This document shows, in pieces, positions 1 to 8,965 of a stretch of DNA of 61,088 bases. The position numbers and the translations under genes are program-made. The first letter of the stretch is position 1. Each line of letters begins with the position of its first letter. Origin of the DNA: an uncultured bacterium (GTDB taxonomy: Bacteria; Bacteroidota; Bacteroidia; Bacteroidales; Bacteroidaceae); assembly GCA_905216095.1 (NCBI GenBank), contig CAJMSQ010000012.1, forward strand, positions 1 through 61,088, written 5' to 3'. The notes under the pieces are model-generated. The model had not been told where the DNA came from. It made no database searches and saw nothing but the letters and a program-made list of their open reading frames with translations.

Positions 1-328
<328 letters not shown>

Positions 329-437
329 CGCGCGAATGTGGATGGTCCACTTTTGGTTGCTTAAGAGTGGCTTGTAAGGATTTTTGTTCAGATGAATCTT
401 TTGTTTTTTGTTTTTCTTGTGACATGTCATCCTTATT

Positions 438-545
438 TAGGGTGGTCATAGCGCCGGGGTTCCACCTCTTCCCATTCCGAACAGAGCAGTTAAGCCCGTG
501 CGCGCCGATGGTACTGCGCAAGCGGGAGAGTAGGTCGCCGCCCTT
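438..545 (+). rRNA. 5S ribosomal RNA
   Basis: The segment has the canonical 5S internal sequence CCATTCCGAACAGAGCAGTT near 474-492, the closing GGTACTGC and GGGAGAGTAGG blocks, and complementary ends (GGTGGTCATAGCG against GTCGCCGCC). It lies downstream of the 23S gene in the same orientation, as expected for the last gene of an rRNA operon. Exact ends are uncertain by a few bases. Confidence 0.93.
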
Positions 546-554
546 TTTTGATAT

Positions 555-602
555 AATCCGCCGTTGTCCGTGACGAGAGTCGAGACAGCGGCGGATTTTT
601 TG
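555..602 (+). terminator. rRNA operon terminator
   Basis: An 11-bp stem (CCGCCGTTGTC against GACAGCGGCGG, one G-T pair) is followed by TTTTTTG directly after the 5S gene. It is a standard intrinsic terminator for the rRNA operon. Confidence 0.85.
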
Positions 603-624
603 TGCCCCTATCGCGGCGAGTGCT

Positions 625-664
625 GTCCTAAAAGAGCCAACTTGATTGTTGGCTCTTTTAGGAC
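625..664. terminator. Perfect 17-bp hairpin, bidirectional terminator
   Basis: The sequence between 625 and 664 forms a perfect 17-bp stem with a 6-nt loop (TTGATT). Its ends are T/A-rich, so it can stop transcripts from either side. It lies between the rRNA operon and the convergent methyltransferase gene ending at 698. Confidence 0.75.
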
Positions 665-697
665 GGATATATTGATTCCGTAACTTGACGGAAGTTT

Positions 698-1726
698 TTA
701 CCTTTTCAAAAATCCGTACAGATAGACCTTAGGCTCTATTTTATGGGCTAGTGTTTTTATTCGGAGACGGAGTTCGGTTATTAATTGCGTGTAAGTTTCA
801 TCATCGCTTTCGTTCTTCATCTGGATTTTGCCGTTTTTTGTGGTCTTTGTTCCTTGGAAGTACATTCTTATGTCATAATAAGAGGCGTTGGCGTTGGCAT
901 TGGGCTGTTTATGATAATAACGCCAAAGTTCGCGTGCTGCGTCTATTACAGCCTGCGCTTCTGGTGAGAATGTCAATTTTGTTGGTTCTTCCTGTTGAGA
1001 AGAAGGCATAGGGGAAAAAGCGTCTAATTGTACAGGAACATTATATCTCTTTCTTCTTCCCGTAATGTAATCGTGCATGAAATGGCTTTCAAAGTTGTCT
1101 TGCGCTCCCACTTCTTTTTCGGTGAATGGTATCCAATGGTTAGTACCTTGTCTGCTCTGTATGTTGTTGGAGTTACTGAATAGGGTATAGGCGAGGCAGT
1201 CATTCTGAAATTCCTTGTCGGTTTGCCAACTATCGTTGGGGTGAAGGAATTGGTCGCGGTCGTTGAGCCATGTGGCTTCGATGCACTTGCGGACAGTTAA
1301 GAATATACACATAGGTATCAAGTTCATTGCTGTTATCCACCAGCCTCTTGGTGCTGGAAGTTGTTCTTTGTTGTTTATTATGAATACCTGACCTTGATGC
1401 TGAAAATCGTTTTTTGGGTTGTGTTGATAACCAATTCTTTCCCCCTTGTCATCTTTGAGGCTGATTATCCATGAGACAATATTCCCTTTTTCATTGTCAT
1501 AACAGCAAATTGTTTTCTTGCCGGCAAGAGTGCCGTCAGCCGAATATACATCCGCTTCAATAGACTCAAAAGGATTTTTTTTCGCAAAGTTCCAAATGAA
1601 GAATCCAATCGGGAATTTACCTCTTACATTGTCAAATGAAGATGCCGGGACTAGGAAAAGCCGTTCCGGCTTCGCCATGACGGCTTGCCGGAAATCGCGA
1701 AAGTTCGGTGCTTGCAAATTTTTCAA
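698..1726 (-). CDS. Type IIG-like R-M protein, C-terminal fragment (downstream of an in-frame stop)
   Basis: This 342-codon reading frame continues the gene at 1730-3166 in the same frame; only the stop TAA (1730-1732) and one Lys codon separate them. It has no ATG: the first usable codon is TTG at 1726, so it probably cannot start efficiently. Its opening residues (KNLQAPNFRDFRQ, then FLVPASSFDNVRGKFPIGF) resemble the region following the NPPY motif in large fused adenine methyltransferases. The rest probably includes the target-recognition part. I infer the C-terminal half of one gene of about 822 codons, either inactivated by a nonsense change or expressed as two chains or by readthrough. 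Confidence 0.75.
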   Translation of the reverse strand: MKNLQAPNFRDFRQAVMAKPERLFLVPASSFDNVRGKFPIGFFIWNFAKKNPFESIEADVYSADGTLAGKKTICCYDNEKGNIVSWIISLKDDKGERIGYQHNPKNDFQHQGQVFIINNKEQLPAPRGWWITAMNLIPMCIFLTVRKCIEATWLNDRDQFLHPNDSWQTDKEFQNDCLAYTLFSNSNNIQSRQGTNHWIPFTEKEVGAQDNFESHFMHDYITGRRKRYNVPVQLDAFSPMPSSQQEEPTKLTFSPEAQAVIDAARELWRYYHKQPNANANASYYDIRMYFQGTKTTKNGKIQMKNESDDETYTQLITELRLRIKTLAHKIEPKVYLYGFLKR

Positions 1727-1751
1727 CTTTTAAAAATTTGCAAGCACCGAA
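1704..1751. repeat. Perfect 20-bp inverted repeat with 8-nt loop inside the R-M gene
   Basis: Arms TTCGGTGCTTGCAAATTTTT (1704-1723) and its exact reverse complement (1732-1751) flank the 8-nt centre CAACTTTT. The premature TAA of the R-M gene overlaps the arm/loop boundary. The arms encode ANF on one side and NLQAPNF on the other, so the symmetry is not explained by protein constraint. Confidence 0.95.
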
Positions 1752-3166
1752 GAAGGGATTTCATGATAAATTCTTATAATGAATTGGGCAAACAGTTCAC
1801 GACCAGCAATGCCCATGATGGGGAGGTATTTTTGATAAGTCTTCGTTTTTACGGCAACATCCGTCTTGTTCTTGGATGTTCTACTCAGTTGTCTTATTTC
1901 TCCTGCCTCTGCATAGGGAGGATTGATGTATATAACGAGACGCTTTCTTTTTTCCGGATCGTTGATGATATTGCGCAGCCCTTCCGGTAACTTGTCAAAT
2001 GAATCATTAAGAAAATCGAACTGGAATATGTGTCGTTCCAAGAGATTAAGGCTTCTTTCCTTTATACGCTCTTTCATTACCTGCACATCGGCATCATCGA
2101 GTGTTGATGCCCAAATGCGGTATGGTTCCGTCAGACCGTATAGGAGGTTGCCTGTACCGGCGCAACAATCCCACACATAGAAGTTCTGCTGCCAGTCTTC
2201 GCCAAGTTCTTCTGCAAGATACTCCTGCGATTTCTGTACCCATTGCGGTGGTGTGAAGAATGCGCCTTGATAGCGTCGGAGGTCTTGTGGAATAAGTAAG
2301 TCGCGTCGTTCCAGTATTAAATCAAGATATTCCTTGCGCGGTGGTCGCACGTATTTGTTCCAGAATTGTCTGTATGCCGTTTTCTTGTCGTTGAAGTCCG
2401 CTTCGCTGAAAAGCTGCGTTCCGCTTTTCAGAATTTGTTGGAGTATTTTATATTTGTCCCCTCGGAGTACAATCTTAAGCTCTTCCCGTAACGTATAGTC
2501 ATTCCGTGATATCAGGTCGGCATAGAAGAAGTCCACAATATTTGTCGGTTCTACATCATTCCAATTCACGTTGATGGACGGTTTTACCTCTTCCACCCAA
2601 CGCTGGAAGACAAACATGAAATTGTTCTTCGTTATATTTATGCCGTTTGTTCTTTCCTTGCCCAAACGAAAATTGGAGCGTATGAACTTGTGCAGCCCTT
2701 TTTCGTCCTTATTGAACTTAAACAGGTTTATCTCCTGTCTCAGTTTCTCGTGGAGCAGTGAGTATAATTCTTTGAATTCCTTCGTGTTGTGGTTGGATGG
2801 TGTTACATTCCAGTTGAAGTCGTTCTGGTAGAATACACTGACAATGTGATGGAATTCAATAAAAGCTATTTTCTCCTCATCGAATGCCCCGAGGAAATGT
2901 GGGGGCAGATTCTTTTCGTGCGTTCTTGCTTTGCCTATGGTAATGATAAGTTGTACGAACGAAGCGTAGATGTCTTCTTCCGTTCCGGCTTTTGCTTCGG
3001 CCCATAAGAAATATTCACGGTCGGACAATTCGTCTCCTACTGGCTGTTTCACTGTGACAGAAAAGTCTATATCGCCCAAAATAGGGGTGGCGTCATAATC
3101 AAAAAAGAAGTTTTGGCGTACTTTATTCTTTACTTCTTCCTCCCTCATTTTATTGTGTGTAGCCAT
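1730..3166 (-). CDS. Type IIG-like restriction nuclease/N6-adenine methyltransferase, N-terminal fragment
   Basis: The 478-residue product looks like the front half of a fused restriction-modification enzyme. Residues 31-61 carry a PD-(D/E)XK-like nuclease pattern (GDIDF at 31-35, then EAK at 57-59). Residues 333-339 are the S-adenosylmethionine-binding motif DCCAGTG, and NPPY at 415-418 is the catalytic motif of N6-adenine methyltransferases. The ATG at 3166 is preferred over an upstream in-frame TTG at 3199. A promoter-like box lies at 3278-3285. Translation ends at TAA 1730-1732, after which the same frame continues for 342 more codons. Without that C-terminal half the recognition domain would be missing. 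Confidence 0.85.
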   Translation of the reverse strand: MATHNKMREEEVKNKVRQNFFFDYDATPILGDIDFSVTVKQPVGDELSDREYFLWAEAKAGTEEDIYASFVQLIITIGKARTHEKNLPPHFLGAFDEEKIAFIEFHHIVSVFYQNDFNWNVTPSNHNTKEFKELYSLLHEKLRQEINLFKFNKDEKGLHKFIRSNFRLGKERTNGINITKNNFMFVFQRWVEEVKPSINVNWNDVEPTNIVDFFYADLISRNDYTLREELKIVLRGDKYKILQQILKSGTQLFSEADFNDKKTAYRQFWNKYVRPPRKEYLDLILERRDLLIPQDLRRYQGAFFTPPQWVQKSQEYLAEELGEDWQQNFYVWDCCAGTGNLLYGLTEPYRIWASTLDDADVQVMKERIKERSLNLLERHIFQFDFLNDSFDKLPEGLRNIINDPEKRKRLVIYINPPYAEAGEIRQLSRTSKNKTDVAVKTKTYQKYLPIMGIAGRELFAQFIIRIYHEIPSSVLANF

Positions 3167-3277
3167 AGGTCTATTATTATTATTCTGAAAATGTCTCAAT
3201 AGGACAATTTGATGGGCAATATTGTTGGTTTTTCCTCAGTGGATTGCTTTATTGTCAAAGCGTTGCCTGTATCATGG

Positions 3278-3285
3278 CAAATATA
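3278..3285 (-). promoter_or_regulatory. Candidate promoter -7 box for the R-M gene
   Basis: Read on the minus strand the box is TATATTTG, matching the Bacteroidetes -7 consensus TAnnTTTG. No clear -33 TTTG is visible at the right spacing. The predicted RNA start near 3271 leaves a leader of about 105 nt before the ATG at 3166. Confidence 0.5.
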
Positions 3286-3440
3286 GCCTTTTTATTTGAA
3301 AGTCACTTCCGTTGTTGGGAGTTTTATCGGTATTTTTTTTGCTATGAAGAGGCAACTGTATGCTGCTTTTCGGAAACGTCTCCGTACGCTGAAGTGCGGT
3401 GTTACCGCATCGCTATGTGCAGGTGTAGGGGGTGGAAAAA

Positions 3441-3509
3441 CTATCCCTATGATAGTTTTTCCTAAGATAGGGATAGTTTTTCCTAAGATAGGGATAGTTT
3501 TTTCTATAT
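3441..3509 (-). repeat. Tandem CTATCCCTAT/CCTAAGATAGGGATAG repeats, possible terminator
   Basis: The 358-nt gap 3200-3558 holds no gene. It contains two direct copies of TTTTCCTAAGATAGGGATAG and one inverted partner (CTATCCCTATGATAG). On the minus strand AACTATCCCTAT can pair with ATAGGGATAGTT and is followed by TTTTTCC, so it may terminate the beta-barrel gene ending at 3559. The block resembles the AACTGTCCCTATGACAG module of the long intergenic elements at 28 kb, 43 kb and 49 kb. Confidence 0.6.
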
Positions 3510-3558
3510 GTAGGAATAGTGCAAGGTCGTGTGGATGTGGACGTTACAGCGGCCGGTG

Positions 3559-6489
3559 CTATTTCTTCGGTTCCTTGTTGAATCTGAATATCACGTGGCC
3601 CATGAAGTAGGCCGGAAGCGCGTTGTTGTAAGTTTCGAAGCGTCCCTGCGAGTTCATGAAGAATGTCCGGTTGGACAGTTGGCGCAGCAGGTCGAAACCG
3701 TCCAGCATGACCGTGAGATTGGTTTTGGCAAAGTGGCGCGACACTCGCGCGTTCCACACCATGTCGTCGGTATTGCCCGCCGGATCGGAGAAGCCGCGAT
3801 GTCCGTAGACCTTCAAGTCGGTCGATACCTGTATCTTGCCCGGCAGTTCCACCTGTCCTGTCAGTCCGTAGTTGTACTGCCATACACGCTGCGGTACGAA
3901 ACTCTCGCGACGTGAACTGCTGTGGTTGTAACCCGCATAGCCGTTGGCCCCGACGGAGAACATTCCCTTGCGGTAGGTGAGGTTCAGCGCTTCAGTGGTC
4001 CACGTCGTATTGACCGTAGAGCGTGACGGGCGCGAAACAAAGGGCGTGCCGTCGGCAATGTTCCCGGTGACCGTGATGAGGTCCACGCCGTGCTGCAACT
4101 GTATGAGTGTGTAGGAAGCCAGCGTCAGGCGCTTCTTGCGGTCTATCGGCCGGCTGAAATTGAGCGAAGTCTGCCATAGGTAGTTGCCGTTTACGTTCTC
4201 CGGCCGATAGAAGCGGGCACCGGTGGCGTGGTCGTAGGTAAAGCCGCGGGCAATGGCATTGACCGTAGTGTTGAACATGGTCCAGGCACCGAAAGTGAGT
4301 TGCCGCTTCGTATCGTTCAGTTGTATGGAAAATTTCCATTCATGCTTGACGGCCGATTTCAGGTCGGGATTTCCCGTAGCCACGTTGAGCGGGTCGTCGT
4401 CGTTGGGGTAGTCCAGCAACTGGCTGATGAAGTCGGGTACTTGCGTATTCATGTCGTACTTGAACTCCCACATCCGTTGGAATTCGTGCCATTGCCGTTG
4501 CACCCGGAACGACGGATTGACGTAAACGTTCTTGATGCGGTTGTGCCCCTCATAGGTGTAACGCTTGTGGTAAACCCGCTGGATATTGACATTCAGCGGC
4601 CAGCTCATTTCTACATGCCACTGGTTTCTTTTTTCGTCCGCATGTTCGTATTGCAGATGGAGGTTCACTTTATGCAGAACGGGGTCAAGCCGCGTCGTAT
4701 AGGACAGTCTGTCGTCATAAGTCTGCTCTTTCACCCATTCGGCCTCCGACGGAAGCGTTCCCGGCGCGTGGTCCGTTCCTTCGCCCCATCCGTCGAGCCG
4801 CTCCAGCCGGTGCAGGGCGTAGTTCTGATTGCTGTGACGGCCGTTCACGGAATAGGACGGAATAATCGAGAAACCTTTTTTCAGAAAAATGATGTAGCTG
4901 GTCCTGAATCTATACCCCATACTGTACTCGGGGTGATTGCGCGAGTAGCGGTTCTGATAGTCCGAAACTTGTCCCGAAACCGGATAGTCGAGCCGGTAAT
5001 GCCGGAATCTTTCCGCATCCGACACGTTGAAGTTGAAGGCTGCCGAGACGTCGAGAAACTTGACGTAGGTTTGCAGGAAGACACCGCCTGCAGCGGCGTC
5101 CGAATTGCCGCGTGATGCCTGCAGCGTGCGGTTCAGTGCGAGCCGCCGCAGCAAATCGCCCGACGCGGGACCTTGCAGACTGTCGAGGACATGCCCGTCG
5201 ATGTAGTTGTCGGGATTGTCGCTGAACGTGGCCGAGGCATTGCTCCCGCGGTTCCTGTTTCGCGAAAGATTGCCCCACAGGTTGCCCGACGCAAGCAGTT
5301 TTCCCGTATAGCTGAAGGAGTTGTGCAGCGAGAGTTGTGTCTGTCCCGAATGGTTCTTCGTGAAGCTGCGTCCGAAAGTATTTCCGCCCGAAAGGAACTC
5401 CTCGCTGCTCTGTTCGGAATAGTTGTCCGACGTCGTGTGTCTGCCCAGAAACTCCGACTTCACTTTCCAGCCTGTCAGTTCGTCCTCAAACTGATAGTCC
5501 AGTCCGCCCATCTTCGTCACATACGTGCCCGTAGGCATCTTGTCGGGTGTCCATGTCGTGTTCTGTCCGGGCTTTCGCTTGTCGTTGAGGTTGTTGATGT
5601 TGCCCACCAGCATCAGTTGCGAGCGGGGTGTGAATCGCATGGCGAACAGGCGGCCCATGTAGCGTCCTTCCGTACCGCCGCCCGCCTCGGCGTTGGCGAT
5701 GGTGCCGATGTGGTACTGTTTTTTCAGTTTCACGTCCATGACCAGCTTTTTCTCTTCCACATTCCGACCGATGTATCGGTTCAGTTCGCTTTCCTTTTCG
5801 TACACCTCCACGTTCTTCACCATGAACGAGGGCAGATTGTCGAGCATGAGCTGGCGGTCGCTGTCGAAGAAATCCTTTCCGCCCAGCAGGAGTTGCTCCA
5901 CGTAGCGGCCGTTCACGTAGATTTGTCCGCCTTCCTTCAGTTCGACGCCCGGCAGCTGGCGTATCAGCGCGTCGAGGGTCGAGCCCTCGGGCAGTGCCAG
6001 CGCGTCGGCATTGTAGACCAGTGTGTCGCCCCGCTGGCAGAACACCACCCGCGTGGCTGTCACCGAAGCTTCGCCCAACCGGTAGTCACGCGGCGCGCGG
6101 CGCATGAACACCGGAGACATCTCTTTCATCTTCCACTCATCGGGTTTCATCTTGTCCAGCTTCGGCGCGGGTATGTTGATATAGGCCGGTCGGTAGCCGT
6201 CTTTGGTGAAGCGGACGATGTAGGGCCGGTCGCCGTACTTGGCGAGGTTGAAGTTCCACGGGCCGCGCTTGTTGTTGAACGAGCTGTGTTCGTCCGTCCT
6301 CATGGTGTCCACCACAACGCTGTCGGTTGTCAGCAATTCGGCGAACACGTCCTTCAGACGCTCGCGTGTCACGGGATTGAACACCTGTCCGTAAACGTAG
6401 AATGTCCGCCCGTCATCGCCGGCTGCGCGCCCCGGCAGACAGTTGCCGGCGCTCAGAAGGAGCAATAGCGCGAATAAAGTATTCTTCAT
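3559..6489 (-). CDS. Outer-membrane beta-barrel protein (TonB-receptor-like, OMP_b-brl family)
   Basis: The product has 976 residues. A signal peptide (MKNTLFALLLLLSAGNC, about residues 1-22) is followed by a carboxypeptidase-regulatory-like beta domain (YVYGQVFNPVTRERLKDVF). A plug-like region follows (LDALIRQLPGVELKEGGQIYVNGR), and then a long C-terminal barrel ending in an aromatic strand (HVIFRFNKEPKK). This layout is common in Bacteroidetes outer-membrane proteins related to TonB-dependent receptors. No SusD-like partner is adjacent, so the transported ligand cannot be inferred. It is divergent from the AraC gene. Confidence 0.85.
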   Translation of the reverse strand: MKNTLFALLLLLSAGNCLPGRAAGDDGRTFYVYGQVFNPVTRERLKDVFAELLTTDSVVVDTMRTDEHSSFNNKRGPWNFNLAKYGDRPYIVRFTKDGYRPAYINIPAPKLDKMKPDEWKMKEMSPVFMRRAPRDYRLGEASVTATRVVFCQRGDTLVYNADALALPEGSTLDALIRQLPGVELKEGGQIYVNGRYVEQLLLGGKDFFDSDRQLMLDNLPSFMVKNVEVYEKESELNRYIGRNVEEKKLVMDVKLKKQYHIGTIANAEAGGGTEGRYMGRLFAMRFTPRSQLMLVGNINNLNDKRKPGQNTTWTPDKMPTGTYVTKMGGLDYQFEDELTGWKVKSEFLGRHTTSDNYSEQSSEEFLSGGNTFGRSFTKNHSGQTQLSLHNSFSYTGKLLASGNLWGNLSRNRNRGSNASATFSDNPDNYIDGHVLDSLQGPASGDLLRRLALNRTLQASRGNSDAAAGGVFLQTYVKFLDVSAAFNFNVSDAERFRHYRLDYPVSGQVSDYQNRYSRNHPEYSMGYRFRTSYIIFLKKGFSIIPSYSVNGRHSNQNYALHRLERLDGWGEGTDHAPGTLPSEAEWVKEQTYDDRLSYTTRLDPVLHKVNLHLQYEHADEKRNQWHVEMSWPLNVNIQRVYHKRYTYEGHNRIKNVYVNPSFRVQRQWHEFQRMWEFKYDMNTQVPDFISQLLDYPNDDDPLNVATGNPDLKSAVKHEWKFSIQLNDTKRQLTFGAWTMFNTTVNAIARGFTYDHATGARFYRPENVNGNYLWQTSLNFSRPIDRKKRLTLASYTLIQLQHGVDLITVTGNIADGTPFVSRPSRSTVNTTWTTEALNLTYRKGMFSVGANGYAGYNHSSSRRESFVPQRVWQYNYGLTGQVELPGKIQVSTDLKVYGHRGFSDPAGNTDDMVWNARVSRHFAKTNLTVMLDGFDLLRQLSNRTFFMNSQGRFETYNNALPAYFMGHVIFRFNKEPKK

Positions 6490-6574
6490 CAGTATCAGAT
6501 TTTTTTAGTGTGCTTTACGGCGGCGGTCGGGGCCGCCTTTTATGTAAGGAATGCGCGAGAACTGCCGTCTGTGA

Positions 6575-6606
6575 CAAATTTATGTATTATTTTTCTTGCA
6601 GACAAC
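6575..6606 (-). promoter_or_regulatory. Promoter of the beta-barrel gene
   Basis: The minus strand reads GTTG, 20 nt, TAAATTTG (box at 6575-6582), a good match to the Bacteroidetes -33/-7 promoter. The leader of about 80 nt includes a GC-rich hairpin near 6520-6540. Confidence 0.6.
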
Positions 6607-6748
6607 CTTTTTCGTTTACCCCCCCGATTTAACTTTTTTTGTTTTTTTTGAGTGCAGAATAGCCTTGAATGCAGTGTCGTCGGTCCGGATGTTCATAAAC
6701 AGGGGCGGAATATCGTTCCATAAAGCCGGAAACAGCTAACTTTGCCGG

Positions 6749-7570
6749 ATGATTCAAGAGAAGTTCGGATTTTATAAACCGTGCAAACTGCTGCAACCTT
6801 ACGTCAGGTACTATTGGACATTCAATAGCAACCGGCCGTTGAATGTCTTCACCTATCCTGTCGGTTGTCCCCAAATCATCTTCCATAGGCAAGCACCGCT
6901 GTATATTCCCGAACAGGACGTCACGCAGGACAGATTGACGGTCAGCGGACAGGTCAATTTCTCATCGCACCTGCAAGCCGCCGGAAACACGGACATGGTA
7001 GTGGTTGTATTCCGGCCCCACGCCATGAGCCTGTTCCTTAACGTTCCGGTCTCACTCTTCTATAACCGGGAGACTTCAGGGCACGACCTTGAAAACAGAA
7101 GCCTGGACGAACTGGCGGCACGGATTTCCGAATGCGGGAACAGCTCTACCTGCATAAGCCATATCGAAGGATGGTTGTTGTCACAAATAGCCGGTCGTCG
7201 GGATGATGCCGCATACAGGGTGGGAAGAATGGACACCGCCATACGGCAGATATGCCTCACTCCGCAAATCACCGTCAGTGAGCTTTCGTCCATTGCCTGC
7301 CTGAGCCGGAAGCAGTTTGAGCGTCAGTTCAATTCGTTGGTCGGCATCAATCCCAAAGAATACACCCGCATAGTCCGTTTCCAGAAGGCGCTGTCGCACA
7401 TGCAGCGCCTGTCGGGGAAGGCGACCGGCCATGCACAGATAGCATACGCGAGCGGCTATGCCGACCAGTCGCACTACATACGGGAATTCAAGAAACTCTG
7501 CGGGCATACGCCCCGGTCTCTGTTGAAAGAAACCGTTCCTTATTCCGACCTTTTTACCACCCCCGTATAG
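6749..7570 (+). CDS. AraC-family transcriptional regulator
   Basis: The 273-residue protein has an N-terminal sensory domain (residues 1-155, resembling DUF6597-type AraC sensors) and a C-terminal pair of helix-turn-helix motifs. Seen are ITVSELSSIACLSRKQFERQF, the linker VGINPKEYTRIVRFQKAL, and the second HTH AQIAYASGYADQSHYIREFK. A TAACTTTG box ends only 4 nt before the ATG, so the mRNA may have almost no leader. The next gene on the same strand is the acetyltransferase at 7655, a plausible target. The ligand is unknown. Confidence 0.9.
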   Translation: MIQEKFGFYKPCKLLQPYVRYYWTFNSNRPLNVFTYPVGCPQIIFHRQAPLYIPEQDVTQDRLTVSGQVNFSSHLQAAGNTDMVVVVFRPHAMSLFLNVPVSLFYNRETSGHDLENRSLDELAARISECGNSSTCISHIEGWLLSQIAGRRDDAAYRVGRMDTAIRQICLTPQITVSELSSIACLSRKQFERQFNSLVGINPKEYTRIVRFQKALSHMQRLSGKATGHAQIAYASGYADQSHYIREFKKLCGHTPRSLLKETVPYSDLFTTPV

Positions 7571-7654
7571 CGGAATGTCCCTTTTGTTCTATCCGGATAC
7601 AGATACTTCCTCTACTTTTGCCGTCCGACAGACCAACCCCCAAACGACAAAAAT

Positions 7655-8275
7655 ATGGAAGAAGTGAATCCCAAAGAAACCAGTCGGGCATACGCCTTTG
7701 AAATGTGGATGAACGCACCAATGCCGATGGTTACGTTCTTCAAGACACTCGATGTGTCACGCCTTGTGCGTGTCAGTCGGAAATCGGGCATGAAGTTCAA
7801 CATGCTGATGTGCTACTGCATCGGCAAGGCCGCGGCCGGCGTCAAGGAGTTCCGTCTGCTGCCCGTCGGCGGCAAACTGATGCGGTACGATACCATTGCG
7901 GTAAACACCATTGTAGCCAACAGGAAAGGCGAGGTAAGTTCATGCGATATACCTTTCTGCAATGACCTGTCCCGGTTTAACAGGTATTACCTGCAACTTA
8001 CCGGGCAGGTCGCCGAAAGTTGCGTCAATCACGACTTGCCGGAAAGCATGGTCATCGGGACTTCCGCGCTGGTGCAATACGGAATAGACGGCGCCGTCGG
8101 CATGTATAGCGGCATCTTCAACAATCCCTTCCTGATTTGGGGCAAATACAAACGCCGTCTGCTGAAAACGACGCTCACCGTTTCATTCCAGTTCCATCAT
8201 ACGCAAATGGACGGTGCGCACGCATCCCACTTCCTGGACAGGGTGCAGCAAGAAATAAATGGTCTGAAAATATAA
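7655..8275 (+). CDS. Chloramphenicol acetyltransferase-like (CatA family) protein
   Basis: The 206-residue protein carries the CatA active-site pattern near its C terminus: HHTQMDGAHASHFLD, matching HHxxxDG with the catalytic His, preceded by TLTVSFQF. The early region (KFNMLMCYCIGKA) also fits the family. CatA enzymes transfer acetyl from acetyl-CoA to chloramphenicol and act as cytosolic trimers. This is a divergent homologue of about the usual length (210-220), so the true acceptor may not be chloramphenicol. A TACTTTTG box lies at 7613-7620. It follows an AraC regulator and precedes an FMN reductase, suggesting a small response locus. Confidence 0.82.
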   Translation: MEEVNPKETSRAYAFEMWMNAPMPMVTFFKTLDVSRLVRVSRKSGMKFNMLMCYCIGKAAAGVKEFRLLPVGGKLMRYDTIAVNTIVANRKGEVSSCDIPFCNDLSRFNRYYLQLTGQVAESCVNHDLPESMVIGTSALVQYGIDGAVGMYSGIFNNPFLIWGKYKRRLLKTTLTVSFQFHHTQMDGAHASHFLDRVQQEINGLKI

Positions 8276-8358
8276 CTCCCATGAAAAAACACTATATTTG
8301 CAGAAACCGGCGGAACGCCTCCGGCAAACACATGTCATATCCTCAAAAATAAAACGGT

Positions 8359-8916
8359 ATGAAAACGATTTTGTTTATTATCGGCTCTCTGCGCAGAGAG
8401 TCATTCAACAGAAAACTGGCCGAAGCGGCGGAACAGTTGCTCGCAGGGCGCGCCGCAGTGAAATATCTCGACTATTCGGATGTGCCGCCGTTGAATCAGG
8501 ACATGGAATATCCCGCCCCCGAGGCCGTCGCAAGGATACGCCGTGAGGTTGCGGAGGCAGACGCGCTCTGGCTGTTCACTCCCGAGTACAATTACAGCTA
8601 TCCCGGCCATCTGAAGAACCTTATAGACTGGCTCTCGCGGCCGCTTGCGCCCGAAGACCGCCGGACGCCGCCCGTCACAGACGGCAAGAAGGTAGCCCTG
8701 AGCGGTGCCGGCGGCGCGTCGGCGACGGCCGGATGCAGGGCGAAACTCACCGAGCTGCTCACATTGCCGCACATCCGCGCCGATGTCATGGTCGAGCCTC
8801 AGACCGGCATCGTGCTGAACAAGGAAGCATGGACGGAAGGCCGCATGGTGCTGACGGACGAGCAAAGGGAAGCACTCGGAAAGCAGGCGGATGCCTTCCT
8901 CGACTATATAGGGTAG
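8359..8916 (+). CDS. NADPH-dependent FMN reductase family protein
   Basis: The 185-residue flavodoxin-like protein has the family's phosphate-binding loop GSLRRESFNRKLA at residues 9-21 and the flavin-contact motif TPEYNYSYPGHLKNLIDW near 75-92. Such enzymes reduce FMN or quinones and azo compounds with NAD(P)H in the cytosol. A TATATTTG box at 8293-8300 suggests its own promoter in the gap after the acetyltransferase gene. Substrate cannot be predicted. Confidence 0.9.
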   Translation: MKTILFIIGSLRRESFNRKLAEAAEQLLAGRAAVKYLDYSDVPPLNQDMEYPAPEAVARIRREVAEADALWLFTPEYNYSYPGHLKNLIDWLSRPLAPEDRRTPPVTDGKKVALSGAGGASATAGCRAKLTELLTLPHIRADVMVEPQTGIVLNKEAWTEGRMVLTDEQREALGKQADAFLDYIG

Positions 8917-8965
8917 GGGGATGCTGGTCGGGACGGCCCGGAAATCAAATACGACACCTGTATCC

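Noticed and set aside
1704..1751. Intrinsic terminator inside the R-M gene
   Set aside because: There is no separate T-run after the stem and it lies in continuous coding sequence; the AT-rich inner stem makes efficient termination unlikely.
5173..6468. 431-codon plus-strand frame antisense to the beta-barrel gene
   Set aside because: Composition (His/Val/Arg-rich, no domain) is that of a shadow frame; the minus-strand gene has a signal peptide and barrel pattern.
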